In this document: positions 1 through 6,400 of the stretch, one piece after another
Numbering within the stretch: the first letter of the stretch is position 1
Layout of the letters: the number at the start of each line of letters is the position of its first letter
Source of the DNA: an uncultured Rhodobiaceae bacterium
Lineage (GTDB): Archaea > Thermoplasmatota > Poseidoniia > Poseidoniales > Poseidoniaceae
Reading direction: 5' to 3'
Length of the DNA stretch: 7,585 nucleotides
NCBI GenBank assembly: GCA_937911445.1
Contig: CALDQY010000227.1
Location: 1-7,585 of the forward strand
Notes under the pieces: generated by a model
The model's database searches: none
What the model was told of the DNA's origin: nothing
What the model saw: only the letters and a program-made list of their open reading frames with translations
Translations under genes and position numbers: made by a program

Positions 1-246
1 GATGACATGCTCTCCGTACGCAACACGGCAAACCGAATTATCCAGTTCTCCTATGGTGAAGATGGTATCGACCCAAGCCGTGGTGTCCACGGTGCTGCGT
101 TCAACATCGATGTTATCATTGATGGTGCACTTGGAACCGAGGGTGGTACCAAGGTCACTCGAGAAAGCATCGAACGTGAAGAGCGTGAAGACGATCTTGG
201 CGCCTGGGATGATGTTGAAGAATTCCACGATGGAGGTGACGTCTGA
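1..246 (+). CDS. rpoA1: DNA-directed RNA polymerase subunit A' (RpoA1), C-terminal end only
   Basis: This is the last 81 codons of the larger half of the split archaeal RNA polymerase largest subunit. The gene enters the window from the left and its start is not visible. The peptide NTANRIIQFSYGEDGIDPSR is the conserved end region of archaeal A', where the chain stops before the trigger-loop part that sits on the separate subunit A''. It ends in a strongly acidic stretch (EREEREDDLGAWDDVEEF), plausibly a flexible tail. The TGA stop at 244-246 shares its A with the ATG of rpoA2, so the two halves are translationally coupled, as fits subunits needed in equal amounts. The Shine-Dalgarno sequence for rpoA2 lies inside this gene's last codons. 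The identification rests on both the motif and the neighbour. Confidence 0.95.
   Translation, partial: DDMLSVRNTANRIIQFSYGEDGIDPSRGVHGAAFNIDVIIDGALGTEGGTKVTRESIEREEREDDLGAWDDVEEFHDGGDV
232..239 (+). promoter_or_regulatory. Strong Shine-Dalgarno sequence for rpoA2
   Basis: GGAGGTGA is a full match to the anti-Shine-Dalgarno end of archaeal 16S rRNA. It sits six bases before the ATG at 246 and inside the last codons of rpoA1. It fixes the rpoA2 start and indicates translation re-initiation across the one-base stop/start overlap. Confidence 0.85.
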
Positions 247-1814
247 TGGTTGTTAAGAGTGCAACCAAGAAGAAGCTCATGGATTTGGGTATTGCAGAAA
301 ACTTTGCCCACACCCTTGCCAACGATCGCAAGTGGGACGATGTCAAGGTCCTCTCCGCCCAAGATATTGCACAAGTCTGTGAAACGGACTCGGAAACTGC
401 AGGCTCGATCCGAGACACCATCGAGGGTGCGCTCAAGAAGAACCGAGCGGCTGGCTCGGAAGCAACAGGTCCGACGACCAACGTTCGGCTCAAGCGCCGA
501 GCCGGTACTCGAACACGTTCACGAGCTAAGACTGCAGCAGATCTTGATGCGTACAATGTCGACAAGAAAATGCGTTCGTTCGACGATGAACTTGCAGACG
601 ACCCAGTTTACAAGTCGTTGAAGGCAGCCATCGATGACCTTGGAACCAACCGGTTCAGTGACAAGATCATTCACGACATGACCGTCGCTATTCACGAGCG
701 CAATCTCAAGAAGTTGACCAAGAAGCAAGCGGCTACAGTTGTTGCAGATGCTTACGCAGCTCTCGACAAGGCGAGCATTGATCCATTCGAAGCCGCTGGA
801 ATCATCACCGCTCAATCCATTGGTGAACCAGGTACCCAGATGACCATGCGTACGTTCCACTATGCGGGTGTCGCAACGGTCAACGTTACCCAGGGTTTGC
901 CACGTATCATTGAGATTGTTGACGCTCGAAAGATTCCGAGCACTCCAACCATGATCATCCGCCTCAAGGACGACAAGAAGAATTCCAGTGAAGAAGCTCA
1001 GAAGTTGGCTGCAGCGCTTGAAGTTACTACAACGTTCAACATTGCAAACATCGAAACCGACGTTGCCCAGCGACGATTGGTCTTGAAATTGAACAAGGGT
1101 CAATTGAAGCAAAAGAACATGACTGGAATGGAAGTCAAAGACAAGCTCGAACGTGCTCTTCGAACCATGGTTCAAGCGGACAAGGAAAAGAATCCGGGTG
1201 TTTTGACCATTATCCCTGGTGTTGCAACCGAAGAAGACCTTGCAGACCTGCAAGAGAACCCACCTTCGTACACCATGTTGCTTCAACTCGAGGAAAAGAT
1301 TCGAGACCTACGTCTCAAGGGTGTTCCAGGCATCGAACGTGCCAACGTTCAATTCGATGACAAAGAGGGCGAGTACTACCTCTCGACCATCGGTTCAAAC
1401 CTCTCTCGAGTGAGTGAAATCGAAACAATTGATCGAACACGAACATACACCAACAACATCATTGAAATTTTTGATTACCTCGGTATCGAAGCAGCACGCC
1501 AAGCTATCATCAACGAACTTGAGTCAACGCTACTCAGTGCTCGTCTCGAAGTCGACGTCCGCCACTTGCTTATGGTTGCAGACGTCATGACTTCGGAAGG
1601 TGAAGTACGAGCCATTGGTCGACACGGTGTTTCAGGAACCAAGCACAGTATCCTTGCTCGTGCTGCGTTCGAAGTCACTGTCAACCACCTTCTCAAGGCA
1701 GGTATCATCGGTGAGACAGACCGTCTGACAGGTGTTGCTGAGAACATTATTGTTGGACAACCAATTTCCCTCGGAACGGGTAGTGTTGAGTTGTTCTACA
1801 TCCCTGAGGAATGA
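246..1814 (+). CDS. rpoA2: DNA-directed RNA polymerase subunit A'' (RpoA2) with N-terminal extension
   Basis: This 522-residue protein is the smaller half of the archaeal polymerase largest subunit. It carries the trigger loop, jaw and C-terminal clamp parts and works with A' and B in transcription. The trigger loop is clear at about residues 180-228: AAGIITAQSIGEPGTQMTMR, then TFHYAGVA, then NVTQGLPRIIEIVDARK. Gln198 and His205 match the NTP-contacting Gln and His of eukaryotic Rpb1. The conserved C-terminal block is at about 437-485 (DVRHLLMVADVMT, IGRHG, AAFEVTVNHLLKAG). Archaeal A'' is usually near 390-410 residues. Most of the excess here lies before the core: residues 8-64 read as a helix-hairpin-helix-like helical domain (LMDLGIAENF, VLSAQDIAQV), followed by a basic linker at about 81-95 (RLKRRAGTRTRSRAK). 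The start is set by the strong GGAGGTGA and the overlap with the rpoA1 stop. All 33 arginines use CGN codons, which marks this as typical core sequence. The extension's role is unknown; nucleic-acid contact is only an inference. Confidence 0.97.
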   Translation: MVVKSATKKKLMDLGIAENFAHTLANDRKWDDVKVLSAQDIAQVCETDSETAGSIRDTIEGALKKNRAAGSEATGPTTNVRLKRRAGTRTRSRAKTAADLDAYNVDKKMRSFDDELADDPVYKSLKAAIDDLGTNRFSDKIIHDMTVAIHERNLKKLTKKQAATVVADAYAALDKASIDPFEAAGIITAQSIGEPGTQMTMRTFHYAGVATVNVTQGLPRIIEIVDARKIPSTPTMIIRLKDDKKNSSEEAQKLAAALEVTTTFNIANIETDVAQRRLVLKLNKGQLKQKNMTGMEVKDKLERALRTMVQADKEKNPGVLTIIPGVATEEDLADLQENPPSYTMLLQLEEKIRDLRLKGVPGIERANVQFDDKEGEYYLSTIGSNLSRVSEIETIDRTRTYTNNIIEIFDYLGIEAARQAIINELESTLLSARLEVDVRHLLMVADVMTSEGEVRAIGRHGVSGTKHSILARAAFEVTVNHLLKAGIIGETDRLTGVAENIIVGQPISLGTGSVELFYIPEE

Positions 1815-1844
1815 TTCCAACCATGAGAAACACATGTGGAGAAT

Positions 1845-1850
1845 GGAGGA
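1845..1850 (+). promoter_or_regulatory. Shine-Dalgarno sequence deciding the rpl30e start
   Basis: GGAGGA lies six bases upstream of the ATG at 1857. The same frame is open back to a GTG at 1836, but that start has no ribosome binding site and would place this motif inside the gene. The motif therefore favours 1857. Confidence 0.75.
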
Positions 1851-1856
1851 AATGAA

Positions 1857-2156
1857 ATGGATCTAAGCCGACAACTGAAAACTGCAATTGCAACCGGAAG
1901 CCTACTGTTTGGACAACGCCAGACGCTTGATGCGTGTGCTCGTGGAGACGCTCGACTCGTTCTCCTCGCTGCAAACTGCCCAAGCGACTACATCGATGAT
2001 TTGCGTGCACGCCACCCTGAAGTGACCGTCCACCAAGCACCTGTTGTCAACCGTGAACTCGGTGTTGCATGCGGTAAACCGTTCAGTATCTCAACGATTT
2101 GCGTTCTCGATGCTGGTGACAGTGAATTGCTGCAACTTGATGACAATCTTGCTTGA
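1857..2156 (+). CDS. rpl30e: Large ribosomal subunit protein L30e (eL30)
   Basis: This 99-residue protein belongs to the L30e/L7Ae family of small RNA-binding proteins of the archaeal and eukaryotic 50S/60S subunit. Diagnostic blocks are the first helix and glycine turn (LKTAIATGSLLFGQRQTLDA), the strand plus Asn-Cys-Pro motif (ARLVLLAANCPSDY, residues 32-45), and the closing LGVACGKPF at 68-76, near-identical to the family's LGxACGKPF. Its length matches the usual 95-105 residues. ATG 1857 is preferred over the in-frame GTG at 1836 because of GGAGGA at 1845-1850. The gene lies 42 bases after rpoA2, the standard archaeal order, and is probably cotranscribed with it. In many archaea nusA and rps12 follow; here the next gene is an unrelated surface protein. 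Its arginine codons are all CGN, like rpoA2. Confidence 0.94.
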   Translation: MDLSRQLKTAIATGSLLFGQRQTLDACARGDARLVLLAANCPSDYIDDLRARHPEVTVHQAPVVNRELGVACGKPFSISTICVLDAGDSELLQLDDNLA

Positions 2157-2210
2157 AACAGCGGCACGACAAATGAAAGGCTTGATGTCTGTTAAGGGCA
2201 TAGCCATGTC

Positions 2211-5200
2211 ATGCGCACACGCCTGAATGCACTGTTGCCAATTTTCTTGATTGCCATCATGCTTGGATCTGTGGCTGTACCACAGTTGCCCAACGTCTCT
2301 GATGAACCAGTCGAACTCGAAGAGGAACCCGTCCTGTTTGAAACGGCAGGACGTTCCGTACCTGCAACAATCCTTGCCGCAGGTTCAGGTCAAGCGAACG
2401 AAGATGGTGAACACATTGCGGCCTTACCAAATGGTGGATGGGTTGTCGGTGTGTCGGAGTGGACAAACTCAACACTGACCTATGGCACCCATACACTCAG
2501 TCCAAGTTCACCGTACAATTCCATTGGATTTGGTGAATTCTATCTCGCAAAGATGGACGACAAGGGTGCTTGGACCGGATTCATTAGCGCTGACCACAGT
2601 GCAACCACTGGAGCTGGTGGCCTCTCAATTATGACGGATGTTGCTATCGGAATGGGTGGGGAAATTTTCGTTTCCGGTTACTTTTACGGGGAGATTTTCT
2701 TTGGACCACCTGGTCCAAACACACTCATCTCAAATCTCAACTCAGGTTACCACCTTGAGGGATTCATTGCAAAAGCTGACCCATTCGGTAACTGGATGTG
2801 GGCGAAGAGTTTCTCAACTTTGGTCAATGGAACAGGAGAATTTAGCAGAGCCACTTCATTGTCCGTTGACATGATGGGTGATCTCCTTGTATCAGGCACT
2901 TTTTCGGGTGAAACTGACTTTGGTGGCATCAGCATCAATGTAACAAGTCAAGATGTGTTTGTTGCGAAGTACGATGGTAACCAAGGATCTCTACGATGGG
3001 TCATCAATGGTGGTGGCATTGGAACCGATCAAATCTATGATATGTCACTCACGCCCTCTGGAGGCGTCAAACTAGCGACGACCACAGATGGAGTCTCTCA
3101 ATGGGGGACAAATACCTACATTGCGCTCGGTCAAGTTGATGCAGTTATTGTTGAAATCGATTCGAACGGTGGCGTTGTTGGAACAACAGGTATCGGAACC
3201 AGTAGTCAAATCACAGCCGTATTGAAACTCCACGTAGATGGCGGCGGTGATACGTACATGGCCGGTACCTTCGATGGGACGATTACGAGTGGTGGCTGGA
3301 CGGCTACCTCAAGTTACGGAGGAAACGATATTTTCGTTGCAAAGAGTGCTGCAAATCAAGCCAACAGTTGGGCTTTGGTATCTGGAACCAGCGCCTTTGA
3401 CGAGCCTCAAGGGCTTGCCGTTACCTCGACCGGAGCCGTTGTCTTTGGAGGCTATCTCACAGCGACATTCACTGCAGGTTCAAAGTCGATATCGAATTCA
3501 AACCACGATGGATTCGTGGTTGGACTCTCCAATGCTGGAGCAGTCAATTGGATTGAGAAGATTGGTGGCTCACAGTACGACTACGTTTTCGCTATGAATG
3601 TCAACAACAGTGATTACGTCGGTGCTACGGGTTCGTTCTCCGGTTCGATGACCCACAAAGGTGTGTCAGTGACGTCTGGTGGAGCACGTGATGTCTTCGC
3701 ATGGGTCTTTGATCCAGCTGGACTGATCGATACCGATGGCGATGGCGTCCTCGATGCTGCACCTGACAACTGTCCTACGGTCCCGAATTCGAATCAAGCG
3801 AACACCGATGGTGATGCAGAGGGTGATGCTTGCGATGATGACGATGATAACGATGGATTGACCGACAACTTCCCTGACAACTGTCCTCGTAATGGTGAAT
3901 TCAATTGGACCAGTTCCCGCGATTTCAATGATCCTGCTTCCTCCACTGACTGGGACAACGATGGTTGTAAAGACGATTCATCCGAAGATACAGATGACGA
4001 CAACGATGGTGTCCTCGATGTCGACGATGCTTGTCCTCGAACATCCTATTCACCTCCCCGCCCTTCGTGGGTTTCTGACTCAACAACAGACATCGATGGC
4101 GATGGTTGCCGAGATTCTGATGAAGATACGGATGATGATGGTGATGGATTTGAAGACGCTGCTGACGATTGTCCAACCATCGTAGGGAATTCTACACTCG
4201 GCACTGAAGGCTGCCTTGACACCGATGGTGACATGTGGTCGGACACATCGGACGATTGCCCAACCGAGTATGGAAATTCAACCGAGGGTGGCTTGAACGC
4301 TTGTCCTGACATGGACGGCGATGGATGGGCGGATTCCATCGATGATTTGCCAATGGATCCAACCGTATGGAGCGACACCGACGACGATGGTTACGGTGAC
4401 AACCTTGGAAGCACACCTGCTGATGCATGCCCTGACACACCAGGAACATCAACCATTGACCGATACGGATGCGTCGATGCTGATGGAGATGGTTATTCCA
4501 CGCCAACCCAAGGTTGGGGTGTCGACAGTGGAGCAGATGCCTTCCCAAGCGATGCAACACAATGGGGCGACTTCGATGAAGACGGATTCGGTGACAACTA
4601 TGGAAACGCTTCATGGATTGATCGACCCGAGAATTGGGTAGGCACCTACATGGATGGCGCACAAGATCAAGACGCATGTCCAATGCAACCCGGAACAAGT
4701 TGGCAAAACGGAATTCTCGGATGTCCTGATTCTGATGGAGATGGCTGGTGGGATGTGCAAGACGCATTCCCTAGTGAAGCTTCACAATGGTCCGATGTTG
4801 ATGGTGATGGATACGGAGACAATGAAAGCGGTGCAAATGCAGACGCTTGTCCAAACATTGCTGGCAACTCAACCGTTGATCGACTCGGTTGCATCGATAC
4901 GGATGGGGATGGTCGCTCGGACCCTGAACTGAGTTGGACTGTCGTCAACGGTGGTGATGAATTCCGTCTCGAGCCAACACAATGGTTTGATTCCGATGCT
5001 GATGGGTATGGCGACGAGATCGACGGCTTCGAGGGAGATCAGTGCCCAGATGTCTACGGCCTCTCCTTCAACGACAGATTTGGCTGTCCGGATACCGACC
5101 GTGATGGTTGGTCAGACCCTGATGCCAACTGGACGATTGACGATGGAGCAGATGCATACATCAACGATCCATTGACGCACATCTACGTCGAACCCGTTGT

Positions 5201-5570
5201 TGTTGAGAGTGAGGAAGAGAATTTCTTCACAAGCCCATTGATGCTTGCGGTCTATGGAATTGCAGTGCTCGTTCTCGGAGGACTTGCCTTTGTCATGACC
5301 CGTGGTCCAAAGGAGCCTGAAATGAAGCAATTTGCTCAAGTTCCGATGCAGCAACCAATGATGCAGCAACAAGTGACCATGCCTGTTGCTCAAGCGAATC
5401 CATACCAACAACCGGTCCAAACACAGACCTATGCACAAGCTGCTGCACCACCCCCAGTGGTTCAACCAGACCCAGCCATGGACTACTACAATGGACTCCT
5501 CTCGCAAGGCTACACGCCTGAGCAAGCCTCGATGTACACGAAGCAATACTTCCCTCAGTTTAACGGCTAA
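2211..5570 (+). CDS. Secreted, membrane-anchored surface protein: beta-propeller-like blades plus Asp-rich Cys-paired repeats
   Basis: This is a 1119-residue exported protein with a type I membrane layout. Residues 1-26 form a signal peptide (MRTR, then a hydrophobic stretch LNALLPIFLIAIMLGSVAV). Residues 45-502 hold about seven propeller-like blades, each ending in a variant of DVFVAKYD followed by a Trp/Gly segment. Residues 505-985 are Asp/Gly-rich repeats (DTDGDGVLD, DNCP, DADGDGY) of thrombospondin type 3 or calcium-loop style, with all 18 cysteines of the protein in nine CP...C pairs. A single transmembrane helix lies at about 1007-1030. The tail is Gln/Pro-rich (QVPMQQPMMQQQ) and ends in DYYNGLLSQGYTPEQASMYT. 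The large domains should face outward and the tail should be cytoplasmic. Several N-x-S/T sites (for example N86, N206, N243, N660, N689) could be glycosylated. ATG 2211 is the only sensible start: the frame has a TAA at 2193, and only a weak AAGGG lies 12 bases upstream. A role as adhesin, surface-layer component or polymer binder is inferred; no catalytic motif is visible. Confidence 0.9.
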   Translation: MRTRLNALLPIFLIAIMLGSVAVPQLPNVSDEPVELEEEPVLFETAGRSVPATILAAGSGQANEDGEHIAALPNGGWVVGVSEWTNSTLTYGTHTLSPSSPYNSIGFGEFYLAKMDDKGAWTGFISADHSATTGAGGLSIMTDVAIGMGGEIFVSGYFYGEIFFGPPGPNTLISNLNSGYHLEGFIAKADPFGNWMWAKSFSTLVNGTGEFSRATSLSVDMMGDLLVSGTFSGETDFGGISINVTSQDVFVAKYDGNQGSLRWVINGGGIGTDQIYDMSLTPSGGVKLATTTDGVSQWGTNTYIALGQVDAVIVEIDSNGGVVGTTGIGTSSQITAVLKLHVDGGGDTYMAGTFDGTITSGGWTATSSYGGNDIFVAKSAANQANSWALVSGTSAFDEPQGLAVTSTGAVVFGGYLTATFTAGSKSISNSNHDGFVVGLSNAGAVNWIEKIGGSQYDYVFAMNVNNSDYVGATGSFSGSMTHKGVSVTSGGARDVFAWVFDPAGLIDTDGDGVLDAAPDNCPTVPNSNQANTDGDAEGDACDDDDDNDGLTDNFPDNCPRNGEFNWTSSRDFNDPASSTDWDNDGCKDDSSEDTDDDNDGVLDVDDACPRTSYSPPRPSWVSDSTTDIDGDGCRDSDEDTDDDGDGFEDAADDCPTIVGNSTLGTEGCLDTDGDMWSDTSDDCPTEYGNSTEGGLNACPDMDGDGWADSIDDLPMDPTVWSDTDDDGYGDNLGSTPADACPDTPGTSTIDRYGCVDADGDGYSTPTQGWGVDSGADAFPSDATQWGDFDEDGFGDNYGNASWIDRPENWVGTYMDGAQDQDACPMQPGTSWQNGILGCPDSDGDGWWDVQDAFPSEASQWSDVDGDGYGDNESGANADACPNIAGNSTVDRLGCIDTDGDGRSDPELSWTVVNGGDEFRLEPTQWFDSDADGYGDEIDGFEGDQCPDVYGLSFNDRFGCPDTDRDGWSDPDANWTIDDGADAYINDPLTHIYVEPVVVESEEENFFTSPLMLAVYGIAVLVLGGLAFVMTRGPKEPEMKQFAQVPMQQPMMQQQVTMPVAQANPYQQPVQTQTYAQAAAPPPVVQPDPAMDYYNGLLSQGYTPEQASMYTKQYFPQFNG
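2343..3716 (+). repeat. About seven propeller-like blade repeats (protein level)
   Basis: Residues 45-502 of the surface protein repeat a pattern of roughly 60-75 residues: a Gly-rich strand pair (for example GDLLVSGTFSGETDFGG), then an aromatic strand such as DVFVAKYD, NDIFVAKSA or HDGFVVGLS, then a Trp or Gly strand such as GNWMWAK or GAVNWIEKIGG. The blade anchor (the Lys of VAK or its equivalent) falls at residues 114, 188, 253, 315, 378, 438 and 499. Seven copies with spacing near 62 fit a seven-bladed propeller of the SBBP-like kind. The fold is inferred from pattern only. This part contains no cysteine. Confidence 0.65.
3723..5165 (+). repeat. Asp-rich thrombospondin type 3-like repeat region with nine cysteine pairs
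   Basis: Residues 505-985 are dense in DxDGDG-type loops that in thrombospondin type 3 repeats bind calcium. Cysteines fall in nine pairs, each opened by Cys-Pro: 521/541, 558/586, 608/633, 654/668, 683/698, 740/754, 823/838, 880/894 and 945/959. The first three pairs are wide (20, 28 and 25 residues) and resemble classical type 3 repeats. The last six are tight (14-15 residues), with the form CP-x-GNST-x-GC-xDxDGDG. Disulfides within each pair are inferred. At DNA level this gives a GAT/GAC-rich low-complexity stretch, strongest near 3800-3860. Confidence 0.8.
4368..5165 (+). repeat. Trp-anchored long repeat units within the Asp-rich region
   Basis: Four copies of a xxW-x-DxDxDGYGDN motif occur at W720 (PTVWSDTDDDGYGDN), W785 (ATQWGDFDEDGFGDN), W860 (ASQWSDVDGDGYGDN) and W925 (PTQWFDSDADGYGDE), spaced 65, 75 and 65 residues. 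Each is followed by a tight cysteine pair and a DGDG loop, so the unit is about 195-225 bases. The periodicity suggests expansion by tandem duplication of one unit. Confidence 0.75.
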
Positions 5571-5575
5571 CATGG

Positions 5576-5601
5576 CCGAATCAATATTGAAGTTGAATCG
5601 G
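5576..5601 (+). terminator. Imperfect hairpin just after the surface protein gene
   Basis: CCGAATCAA at 5576-5584 and TTGAATCGG at 5593-5601 pair as nine-base arms with one central A-A mismatch around an eight-base loop, five bases after the TAA stop. There is no U-run after it, so it is not a classical intrinsic terminator. A 3'-end structure or processing site is possible, but chance is not excluded. Confidence 0.3.
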
Positions 5602-5668
5602 TGAAAGGGTAGATGAACCATCCGCTGAATACTCACTGGATTAATTGTTAACGAAATTCCACCTAATT

Positions 5669-5673
5669 GAGGA
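5669..5673 (+). promoter_or_regulatory. Shine-Dalgarno sequence deciding the start at 5682
   Basis: GAGGA lies eight bases before the ATG at 5682. The frame is open back to a TTG at 5667, but that codon overlaps the motif and lacks its own site, so ATG 5682 is preferred. Confidence 0.6.
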
Positions 5674-5681
5674 AAGCCGAC

Positions 5682-6257
5682 ATGTCAGATGAACAGGACT
5701 CGCCAATAAGCCTCAGTGATGATGAGGATGTCATTGAGCAGTACAAGTTAGATTTACAGTCAGAAGTGATACGAATCACTCTTGAAGAAATTGAGCAAAG
5801 AGTCGGGGCAGGCGAAGAAATCAGCGACGAAGAGAAGGAGAAAATGATCGAGGATAATCTCAAAAAAGTACTCCAAAACGCTGAGACCTCACATCCTCCT
5901 GATTTCCATAGAACACTGAACATGTATCTTATTTTCCTTGCCGTTGTTGGATGCGTCTTTGCTTTCATTGGATACCATCTCTCTCCTGATTCCTGCGCAA
6001 GTGATGAAGATACAATATGGGAAGAACTTGGAGTGCCTCTGTTCTATGTCAGTGCGTTAGGAGTTCCAATGAATATTCTTTTTTGTTTGATTTCACTGAA
6101 GAATCCGAACCTTGATTCCAAGGAGATTTTTCGCTGGACCCGAATTCACGCCATCGCCATAGTGATTTGTTGGGTCATATTTTGGGAATACATTACTCAA
6201 GACATGTTTTGTGGATGCTGGGGTATATGTGGAATGGGGACCGGCTGGGGAGGCTGA
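5682..6257 (+). CDS. Unrecognised acidic membrane protein with three predicted helices
   Basis: This 191-residue protein is not one I recognise. The first ~75 residues are soluble and very acidic, with Glu-rich helical character and coiled-coil potential at about 25-67 (LEEIEQRV, ISDEEKEKMIEDNLKKVL). Three hydrophobic segments follow: about 80-100 (MYLIFLAVVGCVFAFIGYHL), 117-139 (LGVPLFYVSALGVPMNILFC) and 154-171 (HAIAIVICWVIFWEYI). The chain ends in a Cys/Gly/Trp-rich tip with C177, C179 and C183 (FCGCWGICGMGTGWGG). There is no signal peptide, so the acidic N-terminus is probably cytoplasmic and the tip lies on the other side after three crossings. ATG 5682 is chosen for its GAGGA. Codon use drifts from the left-hand genes: 6 of 20 Ile codons are ATA, whereas I found no ATA in rpoA2. 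The gene is 111 bases after the surface protein gene, so it may have its own promoter. No function is assigned. Confidence 0.7.
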   Translation: MSDEQDSPISLSDDEDVIEQYKLDLQSEVIRITLEEIEQRVGAGEEISDEEKEKMIEDNLKKVLQNAETSHPPDFHRTLNMYLIFLAVVGCVFAFIGYHLSPDSCASDEDTIWEELGVPLFYVSALGVPMNILFCLISLKNPNLDSKEIFRWTRIHAIAIVICWVIFWEYITQDMFCGCWGICGMGTGWGG

Positions 6258-6400
6258 CGTAACCTATGTTTCTATGTCTTGAACATGCCTGTACTTCTCA
6301 ATCATATGCTTGTATCCATGGTAGCCCATGTTTGTGGCCATGAAAACAACGGTAGAGTGCATGACAAATCTGTAAAGTAGGTCCGCACTATGTCATACCA

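Noticed and set aside
519..1286. A 255-codon minus-strand ORF inside rpoA2.
   Set aside because: It lies entirely antisense to strongly conserved polymerase sequence and shows no recognisable domain; it follows from the codon bias of rpoA2.
1836..1856. An upstream GTG start for rpl30e giving seven extra residues.
   Set aside because: The GGAGGA site at 1845-1850 and the usual family length both point to ATG 1857.
3800..3870. GAT-rich low-complexity DNA considered as a microsatellite or CRISPR-like repeat.
   Set aside because: It is in frame and codes for the Asp-rich calcium-type loops; there are no identical repeats with spacers.
3794..4767. Long frames opposite and in other phases of the Asp-rich repeat region, including His- and Ser-rich minus-strand ORFs.
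   Set aside because: They are shadows of the GAT/GAC-rich repeats; the low-complexity Ser/Pro/His/Arg output is the expected reverse reading and none has a start signal.
6317..6342. CATGG...CCATG inverted repeats upstream of the 6401 gene, possible operator.
   Set aside because: Arms are only five bases and several CATG words occur nearby, so alternative pairings are equally likely by chance.
6258..6380. After the TGA of the 5682 gene the same frame stays open for 40 codons to a TAG at 6378, including a 31-residue ORF from ATG 6285; possible stop readthrough or small gene.
   Set aside because: There is no Shine-Dalgarno sequence, the composition is unlike the upstream protein, and an open run of this length is not rare by chance.
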